A stretch of 64,000 nucleotides of DNA from contig NZ_JABWRE020000001.1 in NCBI RefSeq assembly GCF_014268815.2, positions 1,555,001-1,619,000 of the forward strand, read 5' to 3'. Below, one piece after another: positions 9,984-18,248 of the stretch. The stretch is from Pseudomonas urmiensis (GTDB taxonomy: Bacteria > Pseudomonadota > Gammaproteobacteria > Pseudomonadales > Pseudomonadaceae). Within the stretch, counting starts at the first letter, position 1. Every line of letters starts with the position of its first letter. Both the position numbers and the translations under genes were made by a program. The notes beneath the pieces are model-generated. The model did not search any database and was not told the DNA's origin. It saw only the letters and a program-made list of their open reading frames with translations.

Positions 9984-10817
9984 TCAATCTCGACCGTATG
10001 ATCGAATAACCTCAAGCCTCTTGAGTCGGGTTGAGGCGGTTTCGCCGAGCTCCTTAAGCAGAAGCATCGAAAGATACTCCAGTTGTGCCATGGCGGGAAC
10101 TAAGCTGTCGTATGCCGACCCTGAAGAAATATCTGAGATAACTACATTATTGGTCAGCTCCGATATCGGGGATAGCCATTTATCGGTGAATAGTACAATT
10201 TGAGCGCCTTGCTCCGCTGCCAATCTGGCTAGTCGTACGGTGTCTTCTTGGTAGCGACGGTAGTCAAAGGCGATTAGAATATCTTTCTTTCCAATGTCAA
10301 CTATGGTATCGAGGTCGTGCGCAGGTATCCTGCCTAAAATTTCAGTGTTGCCGCGCATTTCTTTTAAGTGGGCGTATAGGTATTCAGCCAAGGTTTGACT
10401 GAATCTTCCTCCACGGACATATACGCGTTGTCTACTGTCCGACAGCAGCTTTACAAGATCAAATCCCGCTGACAGCTCCGCAATAGCGTCTTCAACCATC
10501 GAGCCTAAACCCTTTGAGAACGTATGTGCTTCATCTTCATGAGGCTGATTGATCATTGTAAGGGGCGAGCTTAGCTTCAGTTCGAGCTCGTTAAGCCATG
10601 CTTTTTGAAACTCAGGAAATCCCGAATAGCCCAGCTTTACGGCAAAACGCAAAACCGTTGGTGCGCTGACATGTGCATGATTTGCCAACTCATGAATGGT
10701 ACCCAGGGCCAGTATGGGTTTGGCCCCGGTCAAGAGTTTGACAAGCTTGCGTTCACTCGGAGTGAAGCTGGATTTATTGGCTTGAATCAGCTGTCGAATG
10801 GTCTTGGGGGAGGTCAT
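9984..10817 (-). CDS. MurR/RpiR family transcriptional regulator
   Basis: Cytoplasmic regulator, 277 residues. The N-terminal RpiR helix-turn-helix (about 1-77) includes TIHELANHAHVSAPTVLRFA. The C-terminal SIS sugar-phosphate-type fold (about 120-250) includes VYVRGGRFSQTLAEYLY and DILIAFDYRRYQEDT. In Pseudomonas, members of this family also regulate amino-acid and purine catabolism. It is followed at 190 bases' distance by a hydrolase gene in the same orientation, and may control it or the divergent ligase and permease genes. The ligand is unknown. Confidence 0.9.
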   Translation of the reverse strand: MTSPKTIRQLIQANKSSFTPSERKLVKLLTGAKPILALGTIHELANHAHVSAPTVLRFAVKLGYSGFPEFQKAWLNELELKLSSPLTMINQPHEDEAHTFSKGLGSMVEDAIAELSAGFDLVKLLSDSRQRVYVRGGRFSQTLAEYLYAHLKEMRGNTEILGRIPAHDLDTIVDIGKKDILIAFDYRRYQEDTVRLARLAAEQGAQIVLFTDKWLSPISELTNNVVISDISSGSAYDSLVPAMAQLEYLSMLLLKELGETASTRLKRLEVIRSYGRD

Positions 10818-11005
10818 GGTTGGCCTAGTGAGTGATGCGTAGCACGAAATCGACGGTTGGCGTATGGCAACGGCAAGCTAGCATATTTTGAGGAGGGAGC
10901 GAAAAGTGGGCAGTGTTCGGATAGAGCATTCCCATAATCTGCGACCTTGAGATTTGCCCTATCACCTCTATCGGGATAGGGCAGCCTTTAGCTCGTCGCG
11001 CCCGT

Positions 11006-11632
11006 TTATCTTCCCAGTTCTGTAACGATTTCTTGTGTGGTCGAGACCCGGCAATATCCGCCAAACGCGGACAACGCCTGCTCGTGTCGAGCAGTGGTAT
11101 AGCTTGCGCAAGCGTCAGATACACAGATCATGAAATAGCCCTTATCCGCCCCGTCTCTGACAGCCATGTCGATGCATTGATCGGTCAACACTCCTGCTAC
11201 GACAACGGCCTCAACACCCAAGTTACGCAGCACGTAATCCAGATTCGTAGAGTTGAAGACTCCGGACGAGGTTTTGGGGAGAAGGATGTCATCCGCTTCT
11301 GGTGCAATAGCTTCAACGACCTTGCCCTCCCAAGACCCTTTAGCCACGAAAAGCCCGGAGAGTTTGTGGTCAAGCGATCTGTCGCGACCATCGCTAGTGA
11401 GGCTTTCGATCACGGTGTACACAACCTCGCTCCCCGCCGCCCGGGCGGCGTCAATCAGCTTTCTGATTTGGGGTACGACGTGCTGGGTCACCTGCCGGTA
11501 GTAATCCGGTTGGTTTTCCTGGATGTACGGCGAAACCTCAGCGTTCTGGACATCGACAACCAACAGAGCGGTGCGCTTGGGATCGACCAGCGTGCTGCGT
11601 GACAGACCTTCCGGGTAGGTACCTTTCATCAT
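11006..11632 (-). CDS. isochorismatase-fold cysteine hydrolase
   Basis: Cysteine hydrolase (208 residues) of the nicotinamidase/N-carbamoylsarcosine amidase type, cleaving an amide, carbamoyl or ester bond. The catalytic triad is visible: Asp in LLVVDVQNAEV, Lys in LLPKTSSGVF and Cys in GVLTDQCIDMAVRDG. The start is taken at the first ATG of a doublet after aagaggaaga; the second ATG (11,629) is equally possible. It is divergent from the glutamine-synthetase-like gene, with a 360-base region between them. The substrate cannot be read from sequence. Confidence 0.88.
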   Translation of the reverse strand: MMKGTYPEGLSRSTLVDPKRTALLVVDVQNAEVSPYIQENQPDYYRQVTQHVVPQIRKLIDAARAAGSEVVYTVIESLTSDGRDRSLDHKLSGLFVAKGSWEGKVVEAIAPEADDILLPKTSSGVFNSTNLDYVLRNLGVEAVVVAGVLTDQCIDMAVRDGADKGYFMICVSDACASYTTARHEQALSAFGGYCRVSTTQEIVTELGR

Positions 11633-11992
11633 TCTTCCTCTTGTTGTGGATGTGCGTTTCTTGAGCATTTTTCAAAGCGTCTCGGCGATCGATTCCCTCG
11701 CGAGCTAACACTCGCGCCGCCTGAATACGCCATGTCATCCCTGTTCACCCTCGACACGATGGCCATTCGACGGCTGACCGATCTGCCTGTTGCGGAGAAC
11801 CGAGACCGCTGATACTGTAACACTAGTTTCAGAGAATCGACAGAGTCGTAATCGTGAAATGGAAATTACGATGTCGATGCGGTCGAACCCTTTGGGCTAG
11901 CAAGGAAATCCGTCAAACCAAGTGGCTTTTTTTCACGTGATTGGCCGGTCGGCTGACGCCAGGCCAAGCGCGATTCGAAGAGTGAAAAGACG
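11633..11992. promoter_or_regulatory. divergent promoter region
   Basis: 360 bases between the hydrolase gene (minus) and the ligase gene (plus), the natural place for both promoters. It has no gene. I see no motif strong enough to name an operator. Confidence 0.45.
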
Positions 11993-13312
11993 ATGCAAAA
12001 CAAGAATATAAGCAGCAACCTTGCCCATTTTATCAGTCACGACTACTGCGGCATTACCCGAGCTAGATCGTTTCCTGAGCATCGATTGGACCCTAACCTT
12101 AAAAAAGGGCTCTGCTGGACGCCGGCGAATTTGGCGTTGAACCCATTCGGTCAGATTGTGGAAAACGAATGGGGCGCGCTAGGCGACCTGATCATGCTGC
12201 CCGATGCCTCTTCTGAGGTAAGCGTGTCCGGTAGTGAATCGGTCAGTCCGCTTCGTTATTTTCATGCAGATTTTTTGAACATGGACGGTTCACCTTGGGA
12301 AGCATGTCCTAGGCAGTTTTTGAAGCGGCAGCTTAAAAAGCTGGAACTGCTCGGTATCAAAGCAATCGCGTCGTTTGAGCACGAATTCATGCTAACCGAT
12401 GTCGCCACGCCTGCTGCGTGTTTCTCGCTGCAAGCAGCGCGGTCGGAGGAGAAGCTCTGCAATGCCATCACCGAGGCGCTGATTGAAGGAAAAGTAGATC
12501 CCGAGATGTGTATCCCTGAATATGCAGCTCGGCAGTATGAGGTGACCTGCAGCCCGACCGAAGCATTGCAAGCTGCCGATCGCGCAGTGAACGTGCGCGA
12601 GATCGTTCGCGAAATTTGCCGTCGTCAAGGGCGCTCCGTGTCCTTCTCGCCCATTCTTTCTCTGAATCCTGGGACGAATGGCGTACATGTCCACGTTTCG
12701 CTGTGGAGCATGGCGGGGGAGCCACTGACCTACGATCCTAATCGACCAGGTCAATTGTCTGACCTCGCGAGCCAGTTCACCGCTGGTATTCTTGAGCATA
12801 TGGCGGCTCTCACTGCTTTGACTGCACCTAGCGTCGTGTCCTACCAGCGCTTGCGTCCTGATAGTTGGAGCGCGGCTTATGCTTGTATCGGTCAACAGAA
12901 TCGAGAGGCTTCGATTCGGATTGCGCCGATTACCCACCTGGATGGCTGCGATGCAGCGAAGCAAGCGAACATTGAGTACCGTGCCGCCGACGCTCTGGCA
13001 TCTCCCCACCTTACGTTGGGCGCCATCTTGGCGGCAGGTATAGACGGCATCAACAAGAAACTGGCCATGCCGGATCTAGTTGCCGTGAACCCTTCGTCCA
13101 TTCCTGAGGATCAACACCATAAATATGGGATGCATCCATTGCCTTCGTCCCTCAGCCAGGCCCTAGAGGCACTGGGTAACGATGAAGTGATGAGATCCAG
13201 TATGGGAGAAATGCTCTTTGACTGCTATCGAGCAATCAAACAGAGCGAGATCACGCTGATGCGCGATAAGAAAGACAACGAAATCCGAGATTCCTATTCT
13301 GCTGTCTACTAA
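11993..13312 (+). CDS. glutamine synthetase family protein, gamma-glutamyl-amine ligase-like
   Basis: ATP-dependent ligase of the glutamine synthetase superfamily, 439 residues. It probably joins glutamate to an amine other than ammonia, as PuuA and GlnT-type enzymes do. Metal and substrate residues are visible: the glutamates of ASFEHEFML and of EYAARQYEVTCSP, and the histidine and NG pair of NPGTNGVHVHVSLW. The ATP/phosphate region follows around NREASIRIAPITH. It lacks the adenylylation loop expected of GlnA proper. A likely transporter follows 57 bases downstream and then a deacylase, so this looks like an import-and-glutamylate operon. The amine substrate is not identifiable. Confidence 0.85.
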   Translation: MQNKNISSNLAHFISHDYCGITRARSFPEHRLDPNLKKGLCWTPANLALNPFGQIVENEWGALGDLIMLPDASSEVSVSGSESVSPLRYFHADFLNMDGSPWEACPRQFLKRQLKKLELLGIKAIASFEHEFMLTDVATPAACFSLQAARSEEKLCNAITEALIEGKVDPEMCIPEYAARQYEVTCSPTEALQAADRAVNVREIVREICRRQGRSVSFSPILSLNPGTNGVHVHVSLWSMAGEPLTYDPNRPGQLSDLASQFTAGILEHMAALTALTAPSVVSYQRLRPDSWSAAYACIGQQNREASIRIAPITHLDGCDAAKQANIEYRAADALASPHLTLGAILAAGIDGINKKLAMPDLVAVNPSSIPEDQHHKYGMHPLPSSLSQALEALGNDEVMRSSMGEMLFDCYRAIKQSEITLMRDKKDNEIRDSYSAVY

Positions 13313-13325
13313 TTAAAAGCCGTTT

Positions 13326-13352
13326 CAGAAGGCGGCTTAAGCCGTTCTTCTG
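13326..13352 (+). promoter_or_regulatory. hairpin between ligase and permease genes
   Basis: Inverted repeat cagaag...ggc / gcc...cttctg with a small bulge and a short loop. There is no T-run, so it may be a processing or stability element inside the operon rather than a terminator. Confidence 0.45.
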
Positions 13353-13369
13353 AGTCTAGGAGAAAAGAC

Positions 13370-14692
13370 ATGCATTCTGGTAACGACGTTGAGCTCAAGC
13401 GTACATTGACCGTGCGCCATATGGTGATCTATGGAATGATCTTCATGATACCCATTGCGCCGATGGGTATTTATGGTTACATCGTGACTGAATCAAAAGG
13501 GATGGCCACAATGGCCTACCTGGTAGGAATGATTGCCATGATTTTTACGGCACTCAGTTACGCACGAATGTCATCGACCTGCCCAAAAGCAGGTTCGATC
13601 TATGCCTACGCTAGTCACTCGCTGGGGCCTAGAGTAGGTTTCTTGGTTGGCTGGTTGGTGCTGCTGGATTATATTCTGCTGCCTGCTCTTTGCTATATTG
13701 TCTCGGCATTAGCTCTAGAGGCTGTTACGGGGCTGTCTAAATGGATATGGCTGGTCGCATTTATTGTTTTCAATACTGCGGTCAACGTGCGAGGAATCCA
13801 TATCACCGCTAAGACGAACGATTTCTTTGCCATCTGCCTGATGGGTGTCTTGGTCTGGTTTGTTACGCTTGGTCTCTACATGGTGTTTGGTGGATACCTC
13901 GGAGAGCCCAGTATTGCGCCTCTCTACAACCCGGAGACCTTTAGCCCTGGGCTGATCATGAGCGCAGTCTCGATTGCTGCATTGAGCTTCCTGGGCTTCG
14001 ACGCCATCAGCACGCTTGCGGAGGAAAACTCTGGGAAGGCAAGCGACGTGGGTAAAGCAACCATCACGGTTCTTTTTATCATGGGTGGGCTCTTTATCCT
14101 GCAAACCTGGGTGGCAGGGATGGCCTGGCCAGACTTTGGCGCGCTGGCTCAGGATAAAGATAACGCTTTCTACACCATCGCTTATGCGGTGGGAGGGACG
14201 CCGTTGAAGGTAGCGTGTGCAGTAGCCACGGCGGTCTCCTGGGGCTTCTCGTGCGCATTGGTGGCTCAAACAGCCATTTCTCGCATCCTCCTGAGCATGG
14301 CAAGGGATGGCCAACTTCCGAAGGTGCTCTCCAAACTGCACCCTTCATATCAGACGCCGTTCGTAAGCACGCTGTTCGTCGCCGCCGTATCACTGGTAGT
14401 GAGTGTGTTGTTCATGGCTCACGTTGACTCGTTGACGTCCCTCGTTAACTTTGGCGCTCTGTCAGCTTTCTTCGTCCTACACCTGTGTGTGTTGAATCAG
14501 TTCATGGTCAAAACTCCATCGCACCGTTGGATTAAGGACGGCCTGATTCCACTGATGGGGCTGATGGTTATTGGGTATGTGTGGATGAGTCTCAGTGCAC
14601 ACTCACTTAAGATGGGTGCTGTATGGTTGGGACTCGGCATAATATATATGGCGTTAAACAATCGCCGGGTCAAAAAGCTTCAATTTTCTTAA
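13370..14692 (+). CDS. APC superfamily amine/amino-acid permease
   Basis: Inner-membrane transporter, 440 residues, with about 12 hydrophobic segments. The first helix region carries the APC pattern (MIPIAPMGIYGYIV), followed by PKAGSIYAYASHSLGP and SFLGFDAISTLAEE. The overall pattern resembles the putrescine importer PuuP branch. It has a clear tctaggag Shine-Dalgarno. It lies between the glutamine-synthetase-like ligase and the deacylase, so its substrate is probably the amine used by that ligase. Confidence 0.88.
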   Translation: MHSGNDVELKRTLTVRHMVIYGMIFMIPIAPMGIYGYIVTESKGMATMAYLVGMIAMIFTALSYARMSSTCPKAGSIYAYASHSLGPRVGFLVGWLVLLDYILLPALCYIVSALALEAVTGLSKWIWLVAFIVFNTAVNVRGIHITAKTNDFFAICLMGVLVWFVTLGLYMVFGGYLGEPSIAPLYNPETFSPGLIMSAVSIAALSFLGFDAISTLAEENSGKASDVGKATITVLFIMGGLFILQTWVAGMAWPDFGALAQDKDNAFYTIAYAVGGTPLKVACAVATAVSWGFSCALVAQTAISRILLSMARDGQLPKVLSKLHPSYQTPFVSTLFVAAVSLVVSVLFMAHVDSLTSLVNFGALSAFFVLHLCVLNQFMVKTPSHRWIKDGLIPLMGLMVIGYVWMSLSAHSLKMGAVWLGLGIIYMALNNRRVKKLQFS

Positions 14693-14700
14693 CTGCCATT

Positions 14701-14730
14701 GATTTGCGGCATCCCCTGATGCCGCAAATC
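14701..14730 (+). promoter_or_regulatory. perfect 13-bp hairpin directly upstream of the deacylase gene
   Basis: gatttgcggcatc (14,701-14,713), loop ccct, gatgccgcaaatc (14,718-14,730). The ggag ribosome-binding site of the next gene starts at once after the stem. There is no T-run, so a role in mRNA stability or translation is more likely than termination. Confidence 0.6.
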
Positions 14731-14741
14731 GGAGTTTCAAT

Positions 14742-15857
14742 ATGATTGAACAAAAACATTTGCTGGGTGACGGATCTATTGGAACCTCGCGGGTCGTCCA
14801 TAGCTTTCATTTTGGGGTTGCTGGTGGGCGGAAGGTCTATGTACAGGCCGGCTTACACGCCAGCGAACTCCCAGGTATGCTGGTCTGCCATTATCTGCGT
14901 GATATGCTGTCAGTCGAAGAGTCGCTGGGCACCCTGCTTGGTGAAGTTGTTGTTGTGCCAGTAGCTAATCCGATCGGTCTTGATCAGACAATTCTGTCGT
15001 ATCAAATGGGGCGATTTGATCTTGCAAGCGGTGAGAATTTCAATCGCCGCTTCCCTGACCTAGCGCTTGTCATCGCGTCACAACTGAAAGACCAGTTCAG
15101 TAGCGATGCCAAAGCTAATATCGAATTGGTCAGAGCTGCGCTCCGACAGCATTTGACTAAGCTTAGCTGCCAGAAGCAATCTGACTCCCTGCGTGTCCTG
15201 CTGCTGAGATTGGCATGCGATGCCGATATCGTCTTGGATCTGCACTGTGATTGTGAGTCAGTTCTCCACCTCTATGCTCACCCTTTATCACTCGACGAGG
15301 TCATGCCACTTGCGGCCCTAATGGGCTCACACGCTACGCTTTACGCTGCTGAGCAAGGTAATACGCCCTTTGATGAAGTATGTTCATCATTTTGGGTAAA
15401 GCTTCAAGAGCTTCTTCCGGAAGTAAGTCTTCCTCTCCCAACCATCAGCATCTGTATCGAGCTGCGGGGGCAGTTGGAGGTCAGTCATCATCAGGCACAG
15501 GAAGATGCTACCCGCATCGTGGAGTATCTGCGCCTTCAGGGGGTTATCGCTGGCCAGCATAACATTCATCTCCCCAAGCTTCTGCATGAAGCGACCCCGC
15601 TTGGTGGAACCGAGGTTCTCTTCGCTGATGCGGCAGGGATAATCGTTTATCTCGCTGAGTGTGGACAGCTTCTCCTACCAGGCGATCCTGTTGTTGACGT
15701 CGTCGACCCGGTAACTGGAAAAAGCCAACGCTACAACGCTAGCGTCACGGGCGTGCTTTTTGCCCGACAAAACCGCCGTTATGCGATGCCGGGGATGGAC
15801 TTAGCTTATATTGCAGGCGATGACGTTCTTCGTGAGGGAAAGCTACTGTCAGCGTGA
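14742..15857 (+). CDS. succinylglutamate desuccinylase/aspartoacylase family (M14) deacylase
   Basis: Zinc hydrolase of the AstE/AspA branch of the M14 fold, 371 residues. It should remove an acyl group from, or cleave an amide in, an amino-acid derivative. Zinc ligands are visible in VQAGLHASELPG (His and Glu) and IVLDLHCDCES (His); the catalytic glutamate is probably in ICIELRG. The C-terminal part (about 285-360) looks like the beta-barrel extension of the family. As the third gene after the ligase and permease it could hydrolyse the imported or gamma-glutamylated compound. Its exact substrate is unknown. Confidence 0.85.
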   Translation: MIEQKHLLGDGSIGTSRVVHSFHFGVAGGRKVYVQAGLHASELPGMLVCHYLRDMLSVEESLGTLLGEVVVVPVANPIGLDQTILSYQMGRFDLASGENFNRRFPDLALVIASQLKDQFSSDAKANIELVRAALRQHLTKLSCQKQSDSLRVLLLRLACDADIVLDLHCDCESVLHLYAHPLSLDEVMPLAALMGSHATLYAAEQGNTPFDEVCSSFWVKLQELLPEVSLPLPTISICIELRGQLEVSHHQAQEDATRIVEYLRLQGVIAGQHNIHLPKLLHEATPLGGTEVLFADAAGIIVYLAECGQLLLPGDPVVDVVDPVTGKSQRYNASVTGVLFARQNRRYAMPGMDLAYIAGDDVLREGKLLSA

Positions 15858-16124
15858 AGCATTACTATGGCAGTAATCATTAGCCGTTCCTAGCATCCTG
15901 CGGATCATGTCCTCGGGATGCAGTTGATTTTGCGAAATTATATAGTTTAGCTGGCTCTCGAAATGCTCTGTCTTGACTAATATGAACTTGCAAGGGTGGA
16001 TTTGTTTCCTTGTGCGGAACATGTTAAGTCGTTAAAAGGTGCATGGTGTTGTTCGAAGGCAGATGATGCTTTGGTGATACCAGTTAATAGTATAATTACA
16101 ATCATAGATGGTATAGGGTTTTTT

Positions 16125-17405
16125 ATGTTGTCTGTCGTTAATTATCGTGAAGAAAAACTGCTAGAGAAGCCACCTTTTACATCCTATGATTTTGGTTGGC
16201 TCGTGCTTTGCATCGGTATGGCTATAGGGTCGGGAATTGTATTTATGCCCGTGCAACTGGGGCTTAAGGGGTTATGGGTGTTTCTTGTTGCTGTAATCCT
16301 ATCGTATCCTGCTGTTTATCATTTACAGAGTCTTCTTCTTCGGACTTTAATTAATTCAGAGGGTGGCGGTGATTACACTGGTGCCGTTAGTTACTACTTA
16401 GGTAAAAATTGGGGGGTGGCGCTAGGATGTGTGTATTTTATCATGCTGCTGAGCGGCATAGTCACGTATGCGAGCACAGTTGCCCACGATAGTGCATCTT
16501 ATTTGCAAACTTTTGGGCTGATTGATCGTTCATTAGTAAATGAATGGTGGTATGGGCTGGTCGTGATGACTGTGTTGGTTGCCATATCATCGCAAGGGGA
16601 ACGCCTGATTTTCAAAGTGGCAGGTCCAATGATTATGATTAAGTTTGGTATCGTAGTCGTCTTGGCACTGATTATGATCCCGCACTGGGATTTTTCGAAT
16701 GTTGTAGCTTTTCCCGAAGTGGGTATATTTTTTCGTGATGTGTTACTGACGCTGCCATTTGCACTGTCGTCAATTATATTTGTGCAAATACTGAGTCCCA
16801 TGAACGTTGCTTTTAAAAGTATAGAGCGCGACTGGTGTGTTGCTGCTTATAGAAGTATTAGGGTCAATAGGATTGCATACGTTATATTGGTGGTGGCAGT
16901 TCTGTTCTTTGCGCTCTCATTTTCTTTTTCTGTTAGCAAAAATGAAGCGGAAATAGCTTTAAAGCAAAATATCTCTGCCTTGGCTATTGCTGCCAAGGTA
17001 ATGCCTGGCGCTGGCATACAGGTCATGTCGGTTATGCTTAATGTATTTGCCATTGTAAGCGCTTTTTTTGGGATTTATTTGGGCTTTCATGAAGCGCTCA
17101 AAGGTATTGTGCTTAATTTGCTTTCTCGAAGGTTTAATCTGGGTGCCAATGATACAAGGAGGCTTGCAATTGCATTGTCGGTTACGATAGTTGCGTTTCT
17201 TTGGGGGTGGTTGCTAGGTGGTTTCTCCACTCTGTTACTTATTCAAGTGGTGGGCCCAATTTTTGGAGTTGCAACGTGCTTGGTGCCGTGTTATTTGGTT
17301 TATAAAATTGATGGTTTGAGTCACTTGCGTGGAAAGGCAGCCTGCTATGTCTTTGCCTATGGTGTGCTTTTGATAGTTTCACCTTTCTTCAAGTTTCTTG
17401 AGTAG
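16125..17405 (+). CDS. HAAAP family (SdaC/TdcC-type) amino-acid permease
   Basis: Proton or sodium-coupled amino-acid transporter with 10-11 membrane segments. The chosen ATG gives 426 residues beginning MLSVVNYREEK, close to family length, and aggg sits six bases upstream. An upstream in-frame ATG at 15,996 would add 43 residues unlike the family. The first helix shows the HAAAP pattern LCIGMAIGSGIVFMPVQLGL; later segments include ILSPMNVAFKSIERD. The codons are visibly AT-richer than in the surrounding genes, which suggests recent acquisition. It stands alone, 267 bases after the deacylase gene. Confidence 0.85.
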   Translation: MLSVVNYREEKLLEKPPFTSYDFGWLVLCIGMAIGSGIVFMPVQLGLKGLWVFLVAVILSYPAVYHLQSLLLRTLINSEGGGDYTGAVSYYLGKNWGVALGCVYFIMLLSGIVTYASTVAHDSASYLQTFGLIDRSLVNEWWYGLVVMTVLVAISSQGERLIFKVAGPMIMIKFGIVVVLALIMIPHWDFSNVVAFPEVGIFFRDVLLTLPFALSSIIFVQILSPMNVAFKSIERDWCVAAYRSIRVNRIAYVILVVAVLFFALSFSFSVSKNEAEIALKQNISALAIAAKVMPGAGIQVMSVMLNVFAIVSAFFGIYLGFHEALKGIVLNLLSRRFNLGANDTRRLAIALSVTIVAFLWGWLLGGFSTLLLIQVVGPIFGVATCLVPCYLVYKIDGLSHLRGKAACYVFAYGVLLIVSPFFKFLE

Positions 17406-17788
17406 GGATTCCTCGTGTTGTCTCGGATAGTTGGCGCAGGATTTACAGTCTTAGTCTATCAAGGTTACCCATTTTTTTGAATGTGGGTGCTCTGAGTGGA
17501 GTAAGTGCGCAGATTTCTCATTAATGACCCAGGGAGATTGATCTGGGCTTTTAATTCTAGGGTGATTGCAAGCTGGCTCAGCTTTAGGCGAGTTTCGTAC
17601 AACATGTAAATTTATATCTGTCCACCCCCATAAAAACATATAGTGAGCGCCTAACTGAACACCGATGCTGCGCTCCCGTTTCATTTCTGGAGCCAGCGCG
17701 CCATCATGAGCCCCGACAGCAAAGTAGATAAAGTCTGCCTTTATCCAAGCCTGTTCATTTTCGAAAAAACACCGGCAGCCTCACCGCC
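17406..17788. other. intergenic region, possible weak terminator
   Basis: About 380 bases without a convincing gene. A short stem cccag / ctggg near 17,529-17,552 followed by cttttaatt could end the permease transcript. The right part adjoins the transposase fragment and may contain its terminal repeat, which I could not define. Confidence 0.4.
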
Positions 17789-18061
17789 CTAGGTGTTTGG
17801 TCTCGGAATGAGGTGGTGCGGGTTAATAGTGAAGCGATCTGGATGTTGAGTCCAGACCTCACAGATGACCTTGAATAGCGTGCACCAGCGCAAAGTCTTC
17901 AGGTGCCTGGCAAAGTTGTAGGCCGTTACGAAAGCCAGCACATGCGCCTTTAGGGCCTCGATACTGCGGTAGTGGAGCGCCTCGATTGTCGCTTCTTTTA
18001 TCGTCCGGTAGATGCGCTCGACCTGGCCATTAGTCCACGGATGCGCGTCTTTCAAGCACAA
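17789..18061 (-). mobile_element. IS481-type transposase fragment (C-terminal part)
   Basis: The 90 residues match the C-terminus of IS481-group DDE transposases: HPWTNGQVERIYRTIKEAT carries the last catalytic glutamate, followed by FVTAYNFARHLKTLR and a tail ending PRPNT. The N-terminal two thirds, including the two catalytic aspartates, are absent. The break point lies only a few bases from repeat copy B at 18,064, so the two events are probably related. It cannot transpose by itself. Confidence 0.85.
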
Positions 18062-18063
18062 TA

Positions 18064-18248
18064 CTCGGCGTTTCCGTCTTTATGCCCCGACCTGAAATAG
18101 CGACGTGCAGCAGGTGGCAGGATCCCTGCCGTAGTGTCATCGCGGTCATCGTCAAGTCCTGAAGCCAGACATCAGGCGCTGCTGATCATTGGCAAGTCCA
18201 TTGAGGCTGCTACTGATGGTCGCAGCATGTTCCGAATGGTTCGCCAGC
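18064..18248 (+). repeat. direct repeat copy B
   Basis: Gapless match of 185 nt to 1,881-2,065 with about 20 differences. It begins with the last ten or so codons of a chemoreceptor like the one at the left edge (plus strand, RFRLYAPT then stop). It then covers the 3' end of the chimeric gene on the minus strand. The rest of the plus-strand chemoreceptor has been replaced by the transposase fragment. Confidence 0.85.

Noticed and set aside
17451..17684. 77-residue minus-strand frame
   Set aside because: No start signal and no family resemblance; it lies in a gap with weak hairpins next to the IS fragment.
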